This document shows positions 11,586-22,592 of a DNA stretch of 64,000 nt, piece after piece; the stretch's first letter is position 1; the number at the start of each line of letters is the position of its first letter. This DNA comes from Allomyces macrogynus ATCC 38327 (taxonomy: Eukaryota > Blastocladiomycota > Blastocladiomycetes > Blastocladiales > Blastocladiaceae). The notes beneath the pieces were generated by a model, which saw nothing but the letters and a program-made list of their open reading frames with translations, was not told the DNA's origin and did no database searches. The stretch spans positions 319,630 through 383,629 of the forward strand of contig GG745367.1 in assembly GCA_000151295.1 (NCBI GenBank), given 5' to 3'. Both the position numbers and the translations under genes were made by a program.

Positions 11586-12523
11586 TGCAGGAAGTTGGAG
11601 GGAGCAAGCAGGGGTGTGTGATAAAAGGTCAAGTGCACAGCCGCAGCTACATGAGTTGGAGCAGGATGAGATGAGACTGAGCAGATCTTGGTGAAGCATA
11701 GACACTTCACCAGATGTTGATGCGACCACAACCCTCCCGACACAAATTTGTGAATTCAAGCGACGTTGTGAGCGTTCCATTTTCAGTCAATGGGAACAGT
11801 TCTCTGGGGATTGCCAGCACCATACCTCCTTGAGCCCAAGTGCCAAACTGCGCCAGGCAACGCAAAGTGATAGGCTCACAATCTGTGAAGCTAATAACGG
11901 TCTGAAATTTTGAGAAGCATGCAAAGAGCATCAGCGATTACGCCAAACGTCCAGTGATTCGATGGAGCCCATCTTGGCAGGCCGGCAGCTTTGCAAACAA
12001 TAAGTGAGAGCCGAAATTGAATTACATACTACTTCAAGAGTATGGGAAGAATCTGGTAGGGTACACACCATTCATTTCTAGATGTCTGTAGATGCATTTC
12101 AGCCCTCACTTTCTGGATCCACATCCGCGCGCGAGCTTTGGACTCATAACGCGTCCATGGACGCGCACGATCCATCGTGGTACGGGATCCAACGTGACCG
12201 TGGGACTTGCTTGCAGTAGCAGGGTGCATTCGTGCTTGAATGTTGAGGTGAGCCTTGTCCTCCTTTTCTCTCAGTCTGTTGATCTGACAATCGCGATCCG
12301 CAACAGCTCTTGAAGATGAGCAGTTGCTTTGACTCATTGCCACTTTCGAGTCAAACAAGGCGCGCCACAATCGCAGCAACAACTTGCCGAGCAGCTTAGC
12401 CATCTCCACTCGGCCAGCACGGATTGGCTCTCGATGAGTTCGACGAGAGTAACCTTCGGCAACGGCAACCTGTTTGACGGACTTCCATAAATGTTGTTGC
12501 CCGCCGAAGCCTCCAATTGTACC
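11586..12523. promoter_or_regulatory. Divergent intergenic region, AK8 / FB1
   Basis: About 0.9 kb upstream of both AK8 and the F-box gene FB1. It is less GC-rich than the genes and shows no repeat or RNA gene. A possible earlier start for FB1 (ATG at 12491) falls in its last part. Confidence 0.4.
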
Positions 12524-15500
12524 ATGGCCGACCTGCCCACACTTTCGCAAGACGACCTGCTGCAACTCCATTTCGAGTCTCGCGACAGTTTCCCAGCGAC
12601 AAGTCTCCCGACTGCAGTTTTCCCTGAGACTATGGCCGCAAGCAGCCCTGCTGCCGGCGTGGGCTGGCACGCCAACGGCGCTCAAGCCCAAGCCGGACCG
12701 CCGAATTCCCCACCGCTCTATGCCGTCCTGCTTCTTCCCGACGTTCTCGCTCATGTTTTCAAGTACTTGGCCAATGCCGCACATTTGCTGCGTGCAAGTC
12801 AAGTCTGCCGTGTCTGGCGCGACACCATCATGAACACGCACGCGCCCCTCCTTTGGCCCGCTCTGTATCGCCAGCTGCACGGGCTCCGCTACCGCGACCT
12901 GCCGCTCGAAACGGCAAGAATGACCTGGCGGGACTGTCGCCGGCTTGCGCTCATTTCGGAAATTCGCGACCGTGCTAATTGGTACAAGCTCAGGCAGCTT
13001 GGCAAGCGCCTTGCATCTGCAGGTGTCGTGAAAAACGTGGACAATACGTGCGAAGTTCCTCTTCGGGAAGTTCACATTTCGCGCAAGTACGTGTCCGTTG
13101 AGGCCGTGGTCGCGCAATGCCCGCATTTCCTCGACGTGCCCGCTGGCGGCGAGCCGTTTGTCGCCGTCACGGAAAAGTGCGTCGTCTTTGAGCCGCGTTT
13201 GAGTACGCCAATCAATTTTGTTGCACCGCATCTTGCTTTGATATTGGGCTCACTGTAGAATGTTGATTTGCAGCGGGGGTCCTGCGCGCTCAGCAGACCC
13301 GATCGTTTGTAAAAGTCCAGCCTCTCTCGTCCTCGGTTTCTCCTGGCGACCGACCGCACCGCGACGCGTTTCTGATCCACAGTGGTCCGGAACACGTTGA
13401 GACGATTGAAGACGACGAAGGTGAGGTCTTGGGCGTTGACCCATTTTTCAAGAGCGCCGGCGTGACCTCGACCAAATGGGCGTTCACGCGTTCCGCGACG
13501 ACCATCCGGCTCTCCCCGCTTCCCTCGATCAACCTGTCCGTCCGCATCGCGCACCCGAAGCGGCTCGTGATACTCGACATGTCCTGCTGCGACGACTGGC
13601 TCGTCGTGCTCTACCGTGTTCCGCTCGATTGGCCCGCGCACTATGCTCGCAACCTGCGCGTTCCCTGGCGCGATGGCGACGACCCAGACGTCATGACCAC
13701 GCCGTGCATGATGGCCGTTTACGACCTGCGCAACGTGGCGCTTCCGCGCGTCGACCGCGACCGATGCCTCCTGCTCGATGCGAGCGAGGCTGGGGTCCAA
13801 CCCGTCACGGCGATTTGGGTGCCGTATTCGCACGGTCTCGCGCATTCGGTTGTCGATGCCGATGCGCACCCGTTCCCCATTGCAGAACCGGACCCGTGGG
13901 CTGTCGCTGATCCCGCCAGCACATCTCATCGTCGGCAGCTGCTCAAGGTTGTGGTTAACGAGCAGGGTGACGACCGGATTCGCGGCCACCGGCTCGTGGT
14001 CGTGACTTTGGATGTGTCGACCGCGGCAACGCCCGACCTCGTCGCGTATCAGCCATACGGGATCGTGCCCGAGGATCCGACCGAGTTGCGCGGTGCCGAG
14101 CAGGACGAGTCGTTTGCGACGCACGGGCCGTGCTGCAGTTTCACGTCGTGGCGCCTGTTTGGCCGCATTCTCGTCGGCACGCCTCTCGACCCTGTTTGCT
14201 GTCCACGGCTCCAGTTTGCCCGCGACGATTCCGGGCTCGAACCCGGCGCATCTATCGCGCCCGACTTCAAGGCCGCATTGACGCTCATTTCGCGTCGTGG
14301 GTTCTTGGCCGTATCGGTCCTGATGCGCGAGCCGCTGCTCCGTGCGTTCCATTTCAACGCTGATAACCGCGCAAACGTTGTTGCACGGTATGTTGCGCAG
14401 ATTTGCGGCATGGAACACGAGCTTCTCGCAGAATACGACTTGCACCCGCTCGAGTTGGCCTATATTCGGGCCGAGTTGGCCACGACGTGCCGCACAAGTG
14501 ACGCGACACTGAACGAGTGGTCGACCCTAATTCGCCCTTTGCCGCTCCATATTTGAGCGACACTCCCACGTGCGGTTCGCTCTGCGGGCCAAACGACACT
14601 GCATATCACCAAGATGCACTGGTCGCGCCGCGATCGAGTTGTCGCGGTTTCTCGGCCCTCCGCATCGGCTCTCTTCCTGGCACGCTCTGACGACCTGTAC
14701 GGCGACCATGACGCTTTCATGCACCACGGCGCGCGAATCGAGGTGATCGACGTCACGGCGATGCGCATCGTTGCGCACACCGATTTGCCGCCCACGATCG
14801 AGTTCCAAATCGAGCGCTGGGCCGATAACCCGGCCTGGCGCGACAATGCCAACCACGTCCCGTGGGACAAGCCGCCTGCGCGCGAGCCGTTTGAGGACTT
14901 GATTGACGGCAAGTGGCAAAATCCGCTGTTACTACCGGTGTGGAAGACAGACCTCGACAAGGACGGGCCATTGACCGACGACTGGGTCCTGGACCCGCTC
15001 CGTAGCGCATGGAAGTCGACCTGGCGTGGCCCGACACGCCGGCGTGTGTATGCACCCGGAACCGTGATTCATGCCGAGCCGACGGCGAGTGGGCTCGCGG
15101 TCGTGCGCAGTCTTGGGCCGATGCGTGGGTCGGTCGTCGAGCTGTGCACGTACTCGAAAACGCGCGCGCCTGGACTTGTTGTGGCGCCGCCAAGGATCGC
15201 GCATGCTCCCCCACCTCCTCCGCCATGTGCCGCCAGTGTCTCGCGCGCGGAGCGTAACCAGGCGCGGTGGCACGCCAAGGCGCAAGGGCGCCGGTCGGAG
15301 GTTCAAAATATTGTCGCGGGTGGAGATCGTGTGGGTGTAATTGTGCGCTCAAATGTGGGGGCGAACCGAAATAGGGCGCCAGCGCTGGTCGTGGCAAGCG
15401 ATGAATTTGAGGAAGGGAGGCAGATGATGAACGACGAGTCTGTATGGAACGAGGAGGTCGAGAAGGGTGGAGATGAGTGGGGCGAGGATGCCTGCAGCGA

Positions 15501-15561
15501 GAGCGAATGGGAAGTCGACCTATGCATTCATGGAATGGACGATGATGGCCGAGGATTTTGA
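12524..15561 (+). pseudogene. F-box family member FB1, interrupted by one in-frame stop
   Basis: Exon 1 12524-13202, intron 13203-13273 (71 nt, GTACGC..CAG), exon 2 13274-15561: 989 codons in one frame except for TGA at 14554-14556. The intact relative FB3 has an Arg codon (CGA) there, so a single C-to-T change explains it; the frame then runs on with full family similarity ([12 protein letters not shown] to a C-terminal acidic tail). F-box: [20 protein letters not shown], then [13 protein letters not shown], near residue 70. F-box proteins usually link substrates to SCF ubiquitin ligases through Skp1; the substrate-side region here is unrecognised. ATG 12524 was preferred (ACC-ATG-G) over ATG 12491. 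If translated, the product would stop after the first two thirds. Readthrough cannot be excluded. Confidence 0.72.
13282..14414 (+). repeat. 1,133-bp tract apparently identical to 45367-46499
   Basis: Reading both tracts side by side at several points, and comparing derived frames, I found no difference and no indel (constant offset 32,085). Immediately outside, FB1 and FB3 differ clearly (for example ATGGAACACGAGC versus ATGGACCACGATC at the right edge). It is best explained by recent gene conversion inside exon 2. Confidence 0.85.
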
Positions 15562-16316
15562 GTGTACATAATTGAATGATACTTGGCTTGTTGTTCCTCA
15601 AATCGACAAACTTGTCCACCTCTCAGAGCGCAATGCTGGAAACTTTTCGCGTTTGGGCTATCCGCTCGGACTCCTTCTCGGTCGCCGATCGGCGTGATAA
15701 CAAGCACGAGCGTGATGTGAAGCGATCGAAAAAGTCGTGGTTTCGAAATGTGGTCGTGCCGCCGTGGCTTTCGCCAAGGATCGAACACACGAAGGAAGAT
15801 TGGGAAGCGCAAACCTGTAGAGTTGAAGCGGGAGACGATGGGAGACGATGAGAGACGTGTCTCGCCAGATTTTTCCTGCCTTCTCTGTGAACTCGTCGGC
15901 CGTCGATTTCGGGCGCAAGCCGTAAATTCAAGTTATCAAGTCCAACCGAACGACAAGACCTCCCGCATTTCGAGAGAACTCGCGTTCCGCGGGCTCAGTT
16001 CTCTTGCCCTCGCTCCACCTTCAGCGTCATCGACCACGGCCTGTGCCAGACCTGAGAGCAACGAATACGAACCACGACCAACGCCAGACCCTTTGCATGC
16101 ACAATTGAAGCTTTTTCGTTCCCGAGGCTCGTCAGGATCGATTCGGCAACGCTGTGCACCATAGACACACTCAAAGAACGAATTGCTCCGGTTCGGCGAC
16201 GCCCCGACGCGACTGGTGCACTCACCGTGCCAGCGACGGCACAAGTAATATTTTGCGCAACGACATACTCCCCCCTCGCCTGAACGCAGGCGTGCGAACG
16301 CGATCGCGACGCCAGC
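15562..16316. other. Intergenic region downstream of FB1
   Basis: About 750 bp. A short tandem GGGAGACGAT duplication lies at about 15830-15850. Nothing else was recognised; the promoter of the next gene should be here. Confidence 0.4.
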
Positions 16317-18406
16317 ATGTGGCTTAACGTGCTCATCATCACGACGCTTAGCGCGGTGCTGATCGTCGACCACTACCTGCCCGAGTATGGCACGCCGCGG
16401 TTCCTGACGGCCTCGTACTCAGCGTCGGGCCTGTCGCTGCTCGCGTCGTACACGACCGGCGTTCTGACGGAACTCTACGCGCGCAATTCGCTGCGTGCTG
16501 TCGTCGTTGGTACCGACGAGGATGGATTGCTCATGCACCTGTCTTTTTCGGCCATCAATGACGGAGTCACAAGTATTGCGCAGCGCATGGTCAAGGAGGT
16601 CCGGTCCAAGGGTGTGCGTGGTGTCGAACCGCTCCGGCTGCGGTTGGTCATGGCCGCGGTCACGGCGTGGGCTGCCACGACGGCGTGGGTACGCCGTGTC
16701 CGGAGCGTCCTTTTTCAATTCGAGTTCCAAACGCTGACGTGCGCATGCACAGGACAAATTCTCAGCCAACTACGTTCAGGACGGCACCGTCAGCCTGTTC
16801 AAGACGTCGACCGAGTCGGTGCCCATGATCAACATCAACAATCCGTTTGGGCTTGCCGAGTGCGCGACTGAGCTCAAGCAGGGGTCGATTACGTATCGAG
16901 TACGCTTTTCTCTACCTTCTCCACCCTTGTTCGAGACTGCGCGACCCTCTCCACCCTCGCGCTGACTCGCGCCACCCTGCTCTGGTCCTACTGATCTTCT
17001 CTAACGGTGTGCCATAACCCTAGTACGACCGCGGCATGAACATCCCGCTCGGCACGATGCTCGAGGAACTCTACGCGGCCGCCGACCAAAACGCCGAGCA
17101 GGCCGCGCGCAACGCGACCACCTACTACCTCGACGACTTTGTCCCACTGTCCCTCCCGCAAAACACGGCGCAGTACATGGTCATGCTCCCCACGACCCCC
17201 ACCAGTTTTTACCAGTACAACTCGACCCTGATCGGCATCAACGTCACCTGCGCGATCACGCCCGGGAGCAAGGCCCTCGGGTCGCTCAGCAACGCCACGA
17301 CCTTGCGCGCACAGGCCACGCTGCCGTCCGGGTACGTTACGATCGTCAATACGACTGTGAATATCGCACGCGGGTACACGCTCTTGTCGGACCTCAATTC
17401 CACGCTCATCGCGGCCACAACCAACGACGCGACCAACCTCGCCGTGCCCGGGTGCGCCTACGGCCTGTGCTCGGCGTTCGCGTCGGACATGACGTTTGGG
17501 CTGCACTGTGGGATGGACGCGGTCGCATTCACGGCGACCGTGACCAAGGCCGGCGCGGCGGCGGGAACGACCAACCAGCAGCGCACGATCGTCACGCCGC
17601 ACACGGTGGTCTCTTCTCTCGCGACGGGGGCCGCCGGGATCCCTAACGCCATCCGCGACGCTCTGACGGGCTGGTCGTCGGTCCTGCAATGGTCCTGGAT
17701 CGCGCGCGCCTACCGCGTCGTCTACGACCCGGCGACATACGTCTCGCAAATGACCGTCGAGAATGTCGCCAAGGATTACCAGACGGTGCTCGCGTACGCG
17801 GTCTTGGGGCTTATTCACCGGCCGCACTCGTACTCGCTCAACGTGACAGGCACCGGATCCTCGAGCGGGTGTACCTCCGCACACGTTGCGGGTTCGTCCT
17901 CGTCGGCACGGATCACCGTGAAAACGCCCAACTTGGCGTACGTGTCGGACTCGGTCGTCCTGACCAAGACCTTGGCACAGACCAAGTACGCGTGGGTCAT
18001 TGCCGTGTTTGCCGGAATCGCCGCGGCGCTGCTTTTTGCGTTCTTGCCTGCAGTCATCATGTGGCCCGCGTGCTGCACGCGCAAACGAATGCAGCGCGTC
18101 GCTGTGGATGAGACGGGGGGCATGCCGCAAGCGAAACACGCGCTCCCGCTCGCGTTGCGCGCGGGGCATGATGGGTTCGAGACGGCCGTGCGGCAGACGT
18201 TGCGCGGCTCTAGCGGCGGGAGCGCCGGTGGAGCGCGGACTGGTGGACAAGGTGGAGCGGTCGTGCGGCTGTTGCCTGCCAAGCCCGTGCCGGCGGGAAC
18301 CGTCGACGTGTCTCAGTTTCAACTGCACTGGGAGTCAACGACAAGCGGCGGCAAAGGCGAGTCGGCGGGGACGACGGCCGATGTCGTGAAGAGCTCAGCG
18401 CTGTGA
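16317..18406 (+). CDS. Unknown membrane glycoprotein with large extracytoplasmic domain
   Basis: Three exons, 16317-16688, 16753-16899 and 17024-18406, give 633 residues; introns are 64 and 124 nt with GTACGC donors. The N-terminus is a hydrophobic signal or anchor (MWLNVLIITTLSAVLIV). A second strong membrane segment lies at about residues 498-523 (WVIAVFAGIAAALLFAFLPA) and is followed by CCTRKRMQR, a basic stop-transfer, and a roughly 110-residue Gly/Ser/Thr-rich tail. The segment between holds at least seven Asn-X-Ser/Thr sequons (NATTYY, NSTLIG, NVTCAI, NATTLR, NTTVNI, NSTLIA, NVTGTG) and several cysteines. This fits a secretory-pathway or cell-surface protein with its bulk outside and a short cytosolic tail. 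I do not recognise the family and assign no function. Confidence 0.75.
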
Positions 18407-18626
18407 AAGGTGGACTATTGTAGATTGGAGCGGAGCAACTAGAGAGTAGGAGGGAGGAATACTGGACGAGGGTCGTGATTACATGAGAATATATTAAACG
18501 GAAGACTGCACGAGAGTCGTCTCTTGTTGCCACACAGGACAGCAGCGCCAAAGAAAATCAAACCACGCCCGAAAAACAGAAAGCAGAAACGAAAAAAGAA
18601 ACCCGAGCAGGCACCGCCTCTCGACT

Positions 18627-21600
18627 TTACTGCGCGTTGTTGCGGACTGGGTCCGGCAACCGCATGAACTTGACGCCCTTCTGCTCCTCGAGGTTCCAGG
18701 TGGATGCAAAACACGACAAAATGTGAGTTGAGTGAAGTGCAAGCAAACCGAAGAAAGGGAGCAAACCAGCACGTACCGAAGCGTCAACGGCGTGATGAAC
18801 ACCAACTGCGATTCGGACTGGAGCGCGGCCTCCATGAGCAATTTCATGGCCTCGGACCGGTTCACCTCGTCCCTGTAGACGCCAAACTCGTCTAGGCACC
18901 GAATCGGCGACGGCATCGCGCCCCACAGCGCGAGCAGCAAACACACGGTCGAAAACGATTATTCACCTCCCGAGCAAGTCCGCAGCGACCGTTCCACGGT
19001 CTGGTCGAGCAACTGCGTCGACACGTGCAGCGTCTTCATGGCATGATCGAAAATCAAGTTAACGCGGAACCCGCGCTTGGCCATGCGTTTCTGGAAACTC
19101 GCGTCGGCCGCGAGCGAGATATAGTTGACGAGCGTGCGGAACGAGGCACCGCGGTTGGCCAGCGCCTGACGCAACTGCCCAATCACGGTCGACAACGTCA
19201 CATGCTCGCGCTTGGCCGCCTGGTACGTGGTCTGTGCGTCCTAGTAGTCGGCGCGCGCCTGATCGACGGTCATGTTGCCGTCTGTGCGAGAATCGCATTA
19301 CGCCGTGATTCAGCGTGTCCACGTCGGCGCGCGTGCGCAGCACCAGCGACCGCTCGCCCGGCATTTGCTGTAGGGCCATGCCAATGTGCTGCTGCTGCTC
19401 GGCGACCTGCACCTCCCGCTGCGCAGCGTGCGCGCGGTCCTCGTCGGCTTTCCGGATCCAGTACTCGACGTGGCCCAAATTGCGGACACGCAGCCACTGC
19501 AAGTGCTCACGCTGCGCATTGCGCTCGTTCCGCACCGTCTCTGCCTCGGTCTGCATTGCGCGCATCGCCTTGAGGTCATTGTTCACGGCCATGGCATCGC
19601 GCTGCGCGTCCTGATGCTGCTGCCGCAACGTTGGTTGCTGCGCGGTCAGCGTGTGCTTGCGTTCCAGGAGCGTCGCGAGCTCGCGCTCGAGCGCAGCGAC
19701 TTCGGCAGGCGCCGACTCCTGCAGGTCATCGTCGAGCGTGCGAATCCGGCGCTGCAGTCGGCGTTGCGCGGTCTGCAGTTGCCGCATACGCGTCTCGAGC
19801 GGCTGCACTTGTGGGGTCACGGGTCTCGAGTTCCTGTACGACGCGGTGGTACTGCTCGGCCGCCTGCTTGAGGCTGGTCTGCGCACGCTCAATCCCGGCC
19901 TGCAGTTTCGCAACTGGTCGGTGCCCGAATCGGTGCCAAACGGACACACGGGCGAGATCCACTGCATGCGGCCGTCAATCGACTTGTCGGACGTGCGCGA
20001 CCCAACGGCAAAGCCAGTCGGAATATACGTGTTCTCGACGTTGCGCGGGAACCCGCGCGCCGTCTCGCGCTCGGCCGTCTCGCGGTCGTCGAAGAGTACG
20101 AGCTTTTCAATGTTCTTGGTCACGATCACCGCCTTTTTCACGGCAACTGTGTCAAAGTTGAGCGCCTTGAGCACCGTCAGGTACCGTGGGTCCGGCTCAG
20201 ACGACGACAAGTCCATGTCCACGTCCAGGTTACTCACGACCATGATGTTCGCGCGATGCTGGTGGCGGTCAAAGATGCGCTGCAGCGTCTTGCTATCCTC
20301 GTGTGACGACACGACAAAATTCTTCATTTCGTGCCCGAGAATGCCCCGCAACGTAGAGATCCACTTGTGCGCAAACTTGGGCTTGGGCTTGACGTGCATG
20401 CCGAACGGCCCGAGCGGTGGACGCGCGTGCCATTGCGTCTGCTGGATATCGCGCAACGCGTGCGCCGTCTTGGCGCCCCAAATGAAGACCTTGTCCCGGC
20501 TTGAATTTTCGAAATGCCGAATGTTGCCCTTCTTTTGCCGCAAATACGACTCGACCTGGCCGCACCGCTCGTGCAAGTCGCGCGCCTCGTTCTCGAGCAC
20601 GCGCCGCCTTTTGCGCACTTTGTTGAGATGCATCTGCAACTGCGGGATCTCGGCCTCGCCCTGCTGCAGCTGCGCCTTGGCCTGCTCGAGCTCGGCCAGC
20701 CGCGCGGCACGCGCCTGCTGCATGTCGCCCAACATGGCATGGTAGGCCTGCGCAATCTCGACCTGCAGCGCTTGGATTTCGGGGTCGAGGTCGGCCACGT
20801 CGCGCTGAATCGTCTTGGTTTCGTTGGTCAAGTCGCGCGCCATCTTCTGCAACGCGTTAAACTCGGCCTGCTTCGTCCGCAACTGTTCCGGGTCAAATAC
20901 CTCGGCCTGCACCGTCTCGAGCTCCACGAGCTGCTGGTCGACTTCGGCGAGCTTTGCCTCGGCAGCGACACTCCCCGCGTTGAACTCGGCAATCCGGTTC
21001 CGGTGCGCCTGGATGCTCGACATTGAGCAGGTTGAGCGCGGCCTCCATGTCGGCAATATCGCACCACTCGAGCTCGGTCGTGAGCGCATCGATCGCGTCC
21101 TGCAACTCGCCCGCGCGCTGCACGTACTGCATCTGCTGTTGTTTCAAGTTGCGGTTATTCTTGAGCGCGCCCATCAACTCTTCGATGGGGTTGAGCCGCT
21201 CGGCCGACTCGGCCCATGGTGCAAAACACAGCCTGCGTCTGGTCAATGTCGGCGCCCTTGGCAAAGAGCGCATACAGGTCCGTGTCCTTGACGTTCATCA
21301 AAAACTCTTTCGCCGCGACTTGCCGAAATGGTCGCATATTAAGTCGAGGTCCCTTTTGCGGTCCGAGACCTTGCCGTGCTCGCCGCGAATCGCGTTCCCG
21401 CCACTGGAACCGCGCTCGTTACGCGTGATGCGCCGTTCGACTTGGATGAAGTCGCCAAAGATTTCGGGGCGGTAGGCGTCGGCACCGCGATTTGCGAGCT
21501 TGACGCTCACCTTGCACTCGCTATAGGGTGGAGAGTCAGCGGTCAGCAAGGTGGTCCGGGAAGCGGGTGGAGAGAGAGGGGGGCACGACGTACTTTTTCC

Positions 21601-22154
21601 CGTCCTTGATGAGATGTGCGAGCTTCTTGCCGCGGCCCGAGTTGTTGGCCTTGGCGCCGAGCGCAATCATGATCGACACGAGCACGGCCGACTTGCCGCT
21701 GCCATCTACACGATGCAATGCGCGGTCAGCATCCCCTTAATGCGCTGATCAACACTGCCCGTCCAAATCGAGGTAACGGGAACGTACTGGCGCCGTTCAA
21801 AAAGTTGACTTTCGGCCCGAGCTTGACGACCAGGCTCGCGTGCGTAAAGTAGTTGGTCAGCTCGATTTCCTCGATGACACCTGCGGCAACTTCGGCGACC
21901 GCGGCCTCGAACGGGTCCTCTGGCAGGCTGCGCTTGCGCGTGGCGCGCAGCTCGGTCTGCGACGCCGGCATCGTGACTGGAATGCGGCCAGCCGTGAAGG
22001 GTCCGGTGCGGGGGGTGTTAGTGGAAGTCGTCGTCGTCGCGGTGCTGTGCGAATTCGAACGTGGCCGGCCGTTGGTGGTTGGTGGCTCGGGTTCGGTGGA
22101 GGAGGCGAGAAGAGGACCGAATGACTCGACGGCACCAGAGCAGGTCCAAGCCAT
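18627..22154 (-). pseudogene. SMC6: SMC6 (SMC5/6 complex) gene with multiple lesions
   Basis: The whole length resembles SMC6, the ATPase of the SMC5/6 DNA-repair complex. N-terminal part: GVIEEIELTNYFTHASL, KVNFLNGA joined across an intron (about 21793-21707) to NGSGKSAVLVSIMIALGAKA, then ECKVSVKLANRGADAYRPEI. The middle has coiled coils and a hinge (about 19950-20500). The C-terminus has RGFRVNLIFDHAMKTL, CSGGE and RCLDEF. Apparent damage: the stretch between LDLICDHF and KEFLMN (about 21311-21332) lacks the conserved segment that should carry the ATPase Q-loop; an extra T at 21223-21226; frame changes near 21025, 19920, 19820 and 19300; TAG at 19241-19243; and TAA at 18959-18961 directly after SGGE, where Arg is expected. 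Either a decayed allele or a badly sequenced stretch. The start could also be the ATG at about 21970. Confidence 0.82.
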
Positions 22155-22592
22155 TTTACTGCTGGCCTGAAGGACCCTTTCTTCCCTGAGCTGCAGTCGC
22201 TGCGACGACGTCGTCGACGACGATCAGGTCCGGCCAAGGAGCGCAGCCACCAAGAGTAACTCGCAGCAACATCACAACGGACCAACTGAGCCAGGATTGC
22301 GCGGGACATGAGCGCGACCCGGACAAGGCCCAAGGTCTGTGCCGCTGGGCAAGCGAGCAAGGCGTCGGCAGCAACAGATCACCAAGCGCGCTCCAACTGC
22401 GGCGCACAAGATGCTCGCAAGGTGGATAAGGCGCGCGCAAGTGACTCGATCCCCGCGACGCGGCCGTGATGGCCGTCGTGATGCGCTTCGCCCGCTCGCG
22501 CTCGGCTGCGTCTCTTCTCTCTCGGCTCCGCCCTCCTCCGCGCTCCCGTCATCGTCGACCTGGCCAGCACATGCTCGCGCCCGCCCGCGACC
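22155..22592. promoter_or_regulatory. Divergent 438-bp region, SMC6 / HFM1
   Basis: Two genes for chromosome maintenance and meiotic recombination are transcribed away from each other from this short GC-rich region. It holds a CGACGACGTCGTCG palindrome at about 22202-22220. Shared control is possible but not shown. Confidence 0.4.

Noticed and set aside
11707..11931. Small minus-strand protein of 74 residues upstream of AK8
   Set aside because: No resemblance, no clear start context, and composition like the surrounding noncoding DNA.
18959..19243. Reassigned stop codons (alternative genetic code) to explain TAA and TAG in SMC6
   Set aside because: Other genes here use TAA, TAG and TGA as normal ends, and SMC6 also has frameshifts and a deletion.
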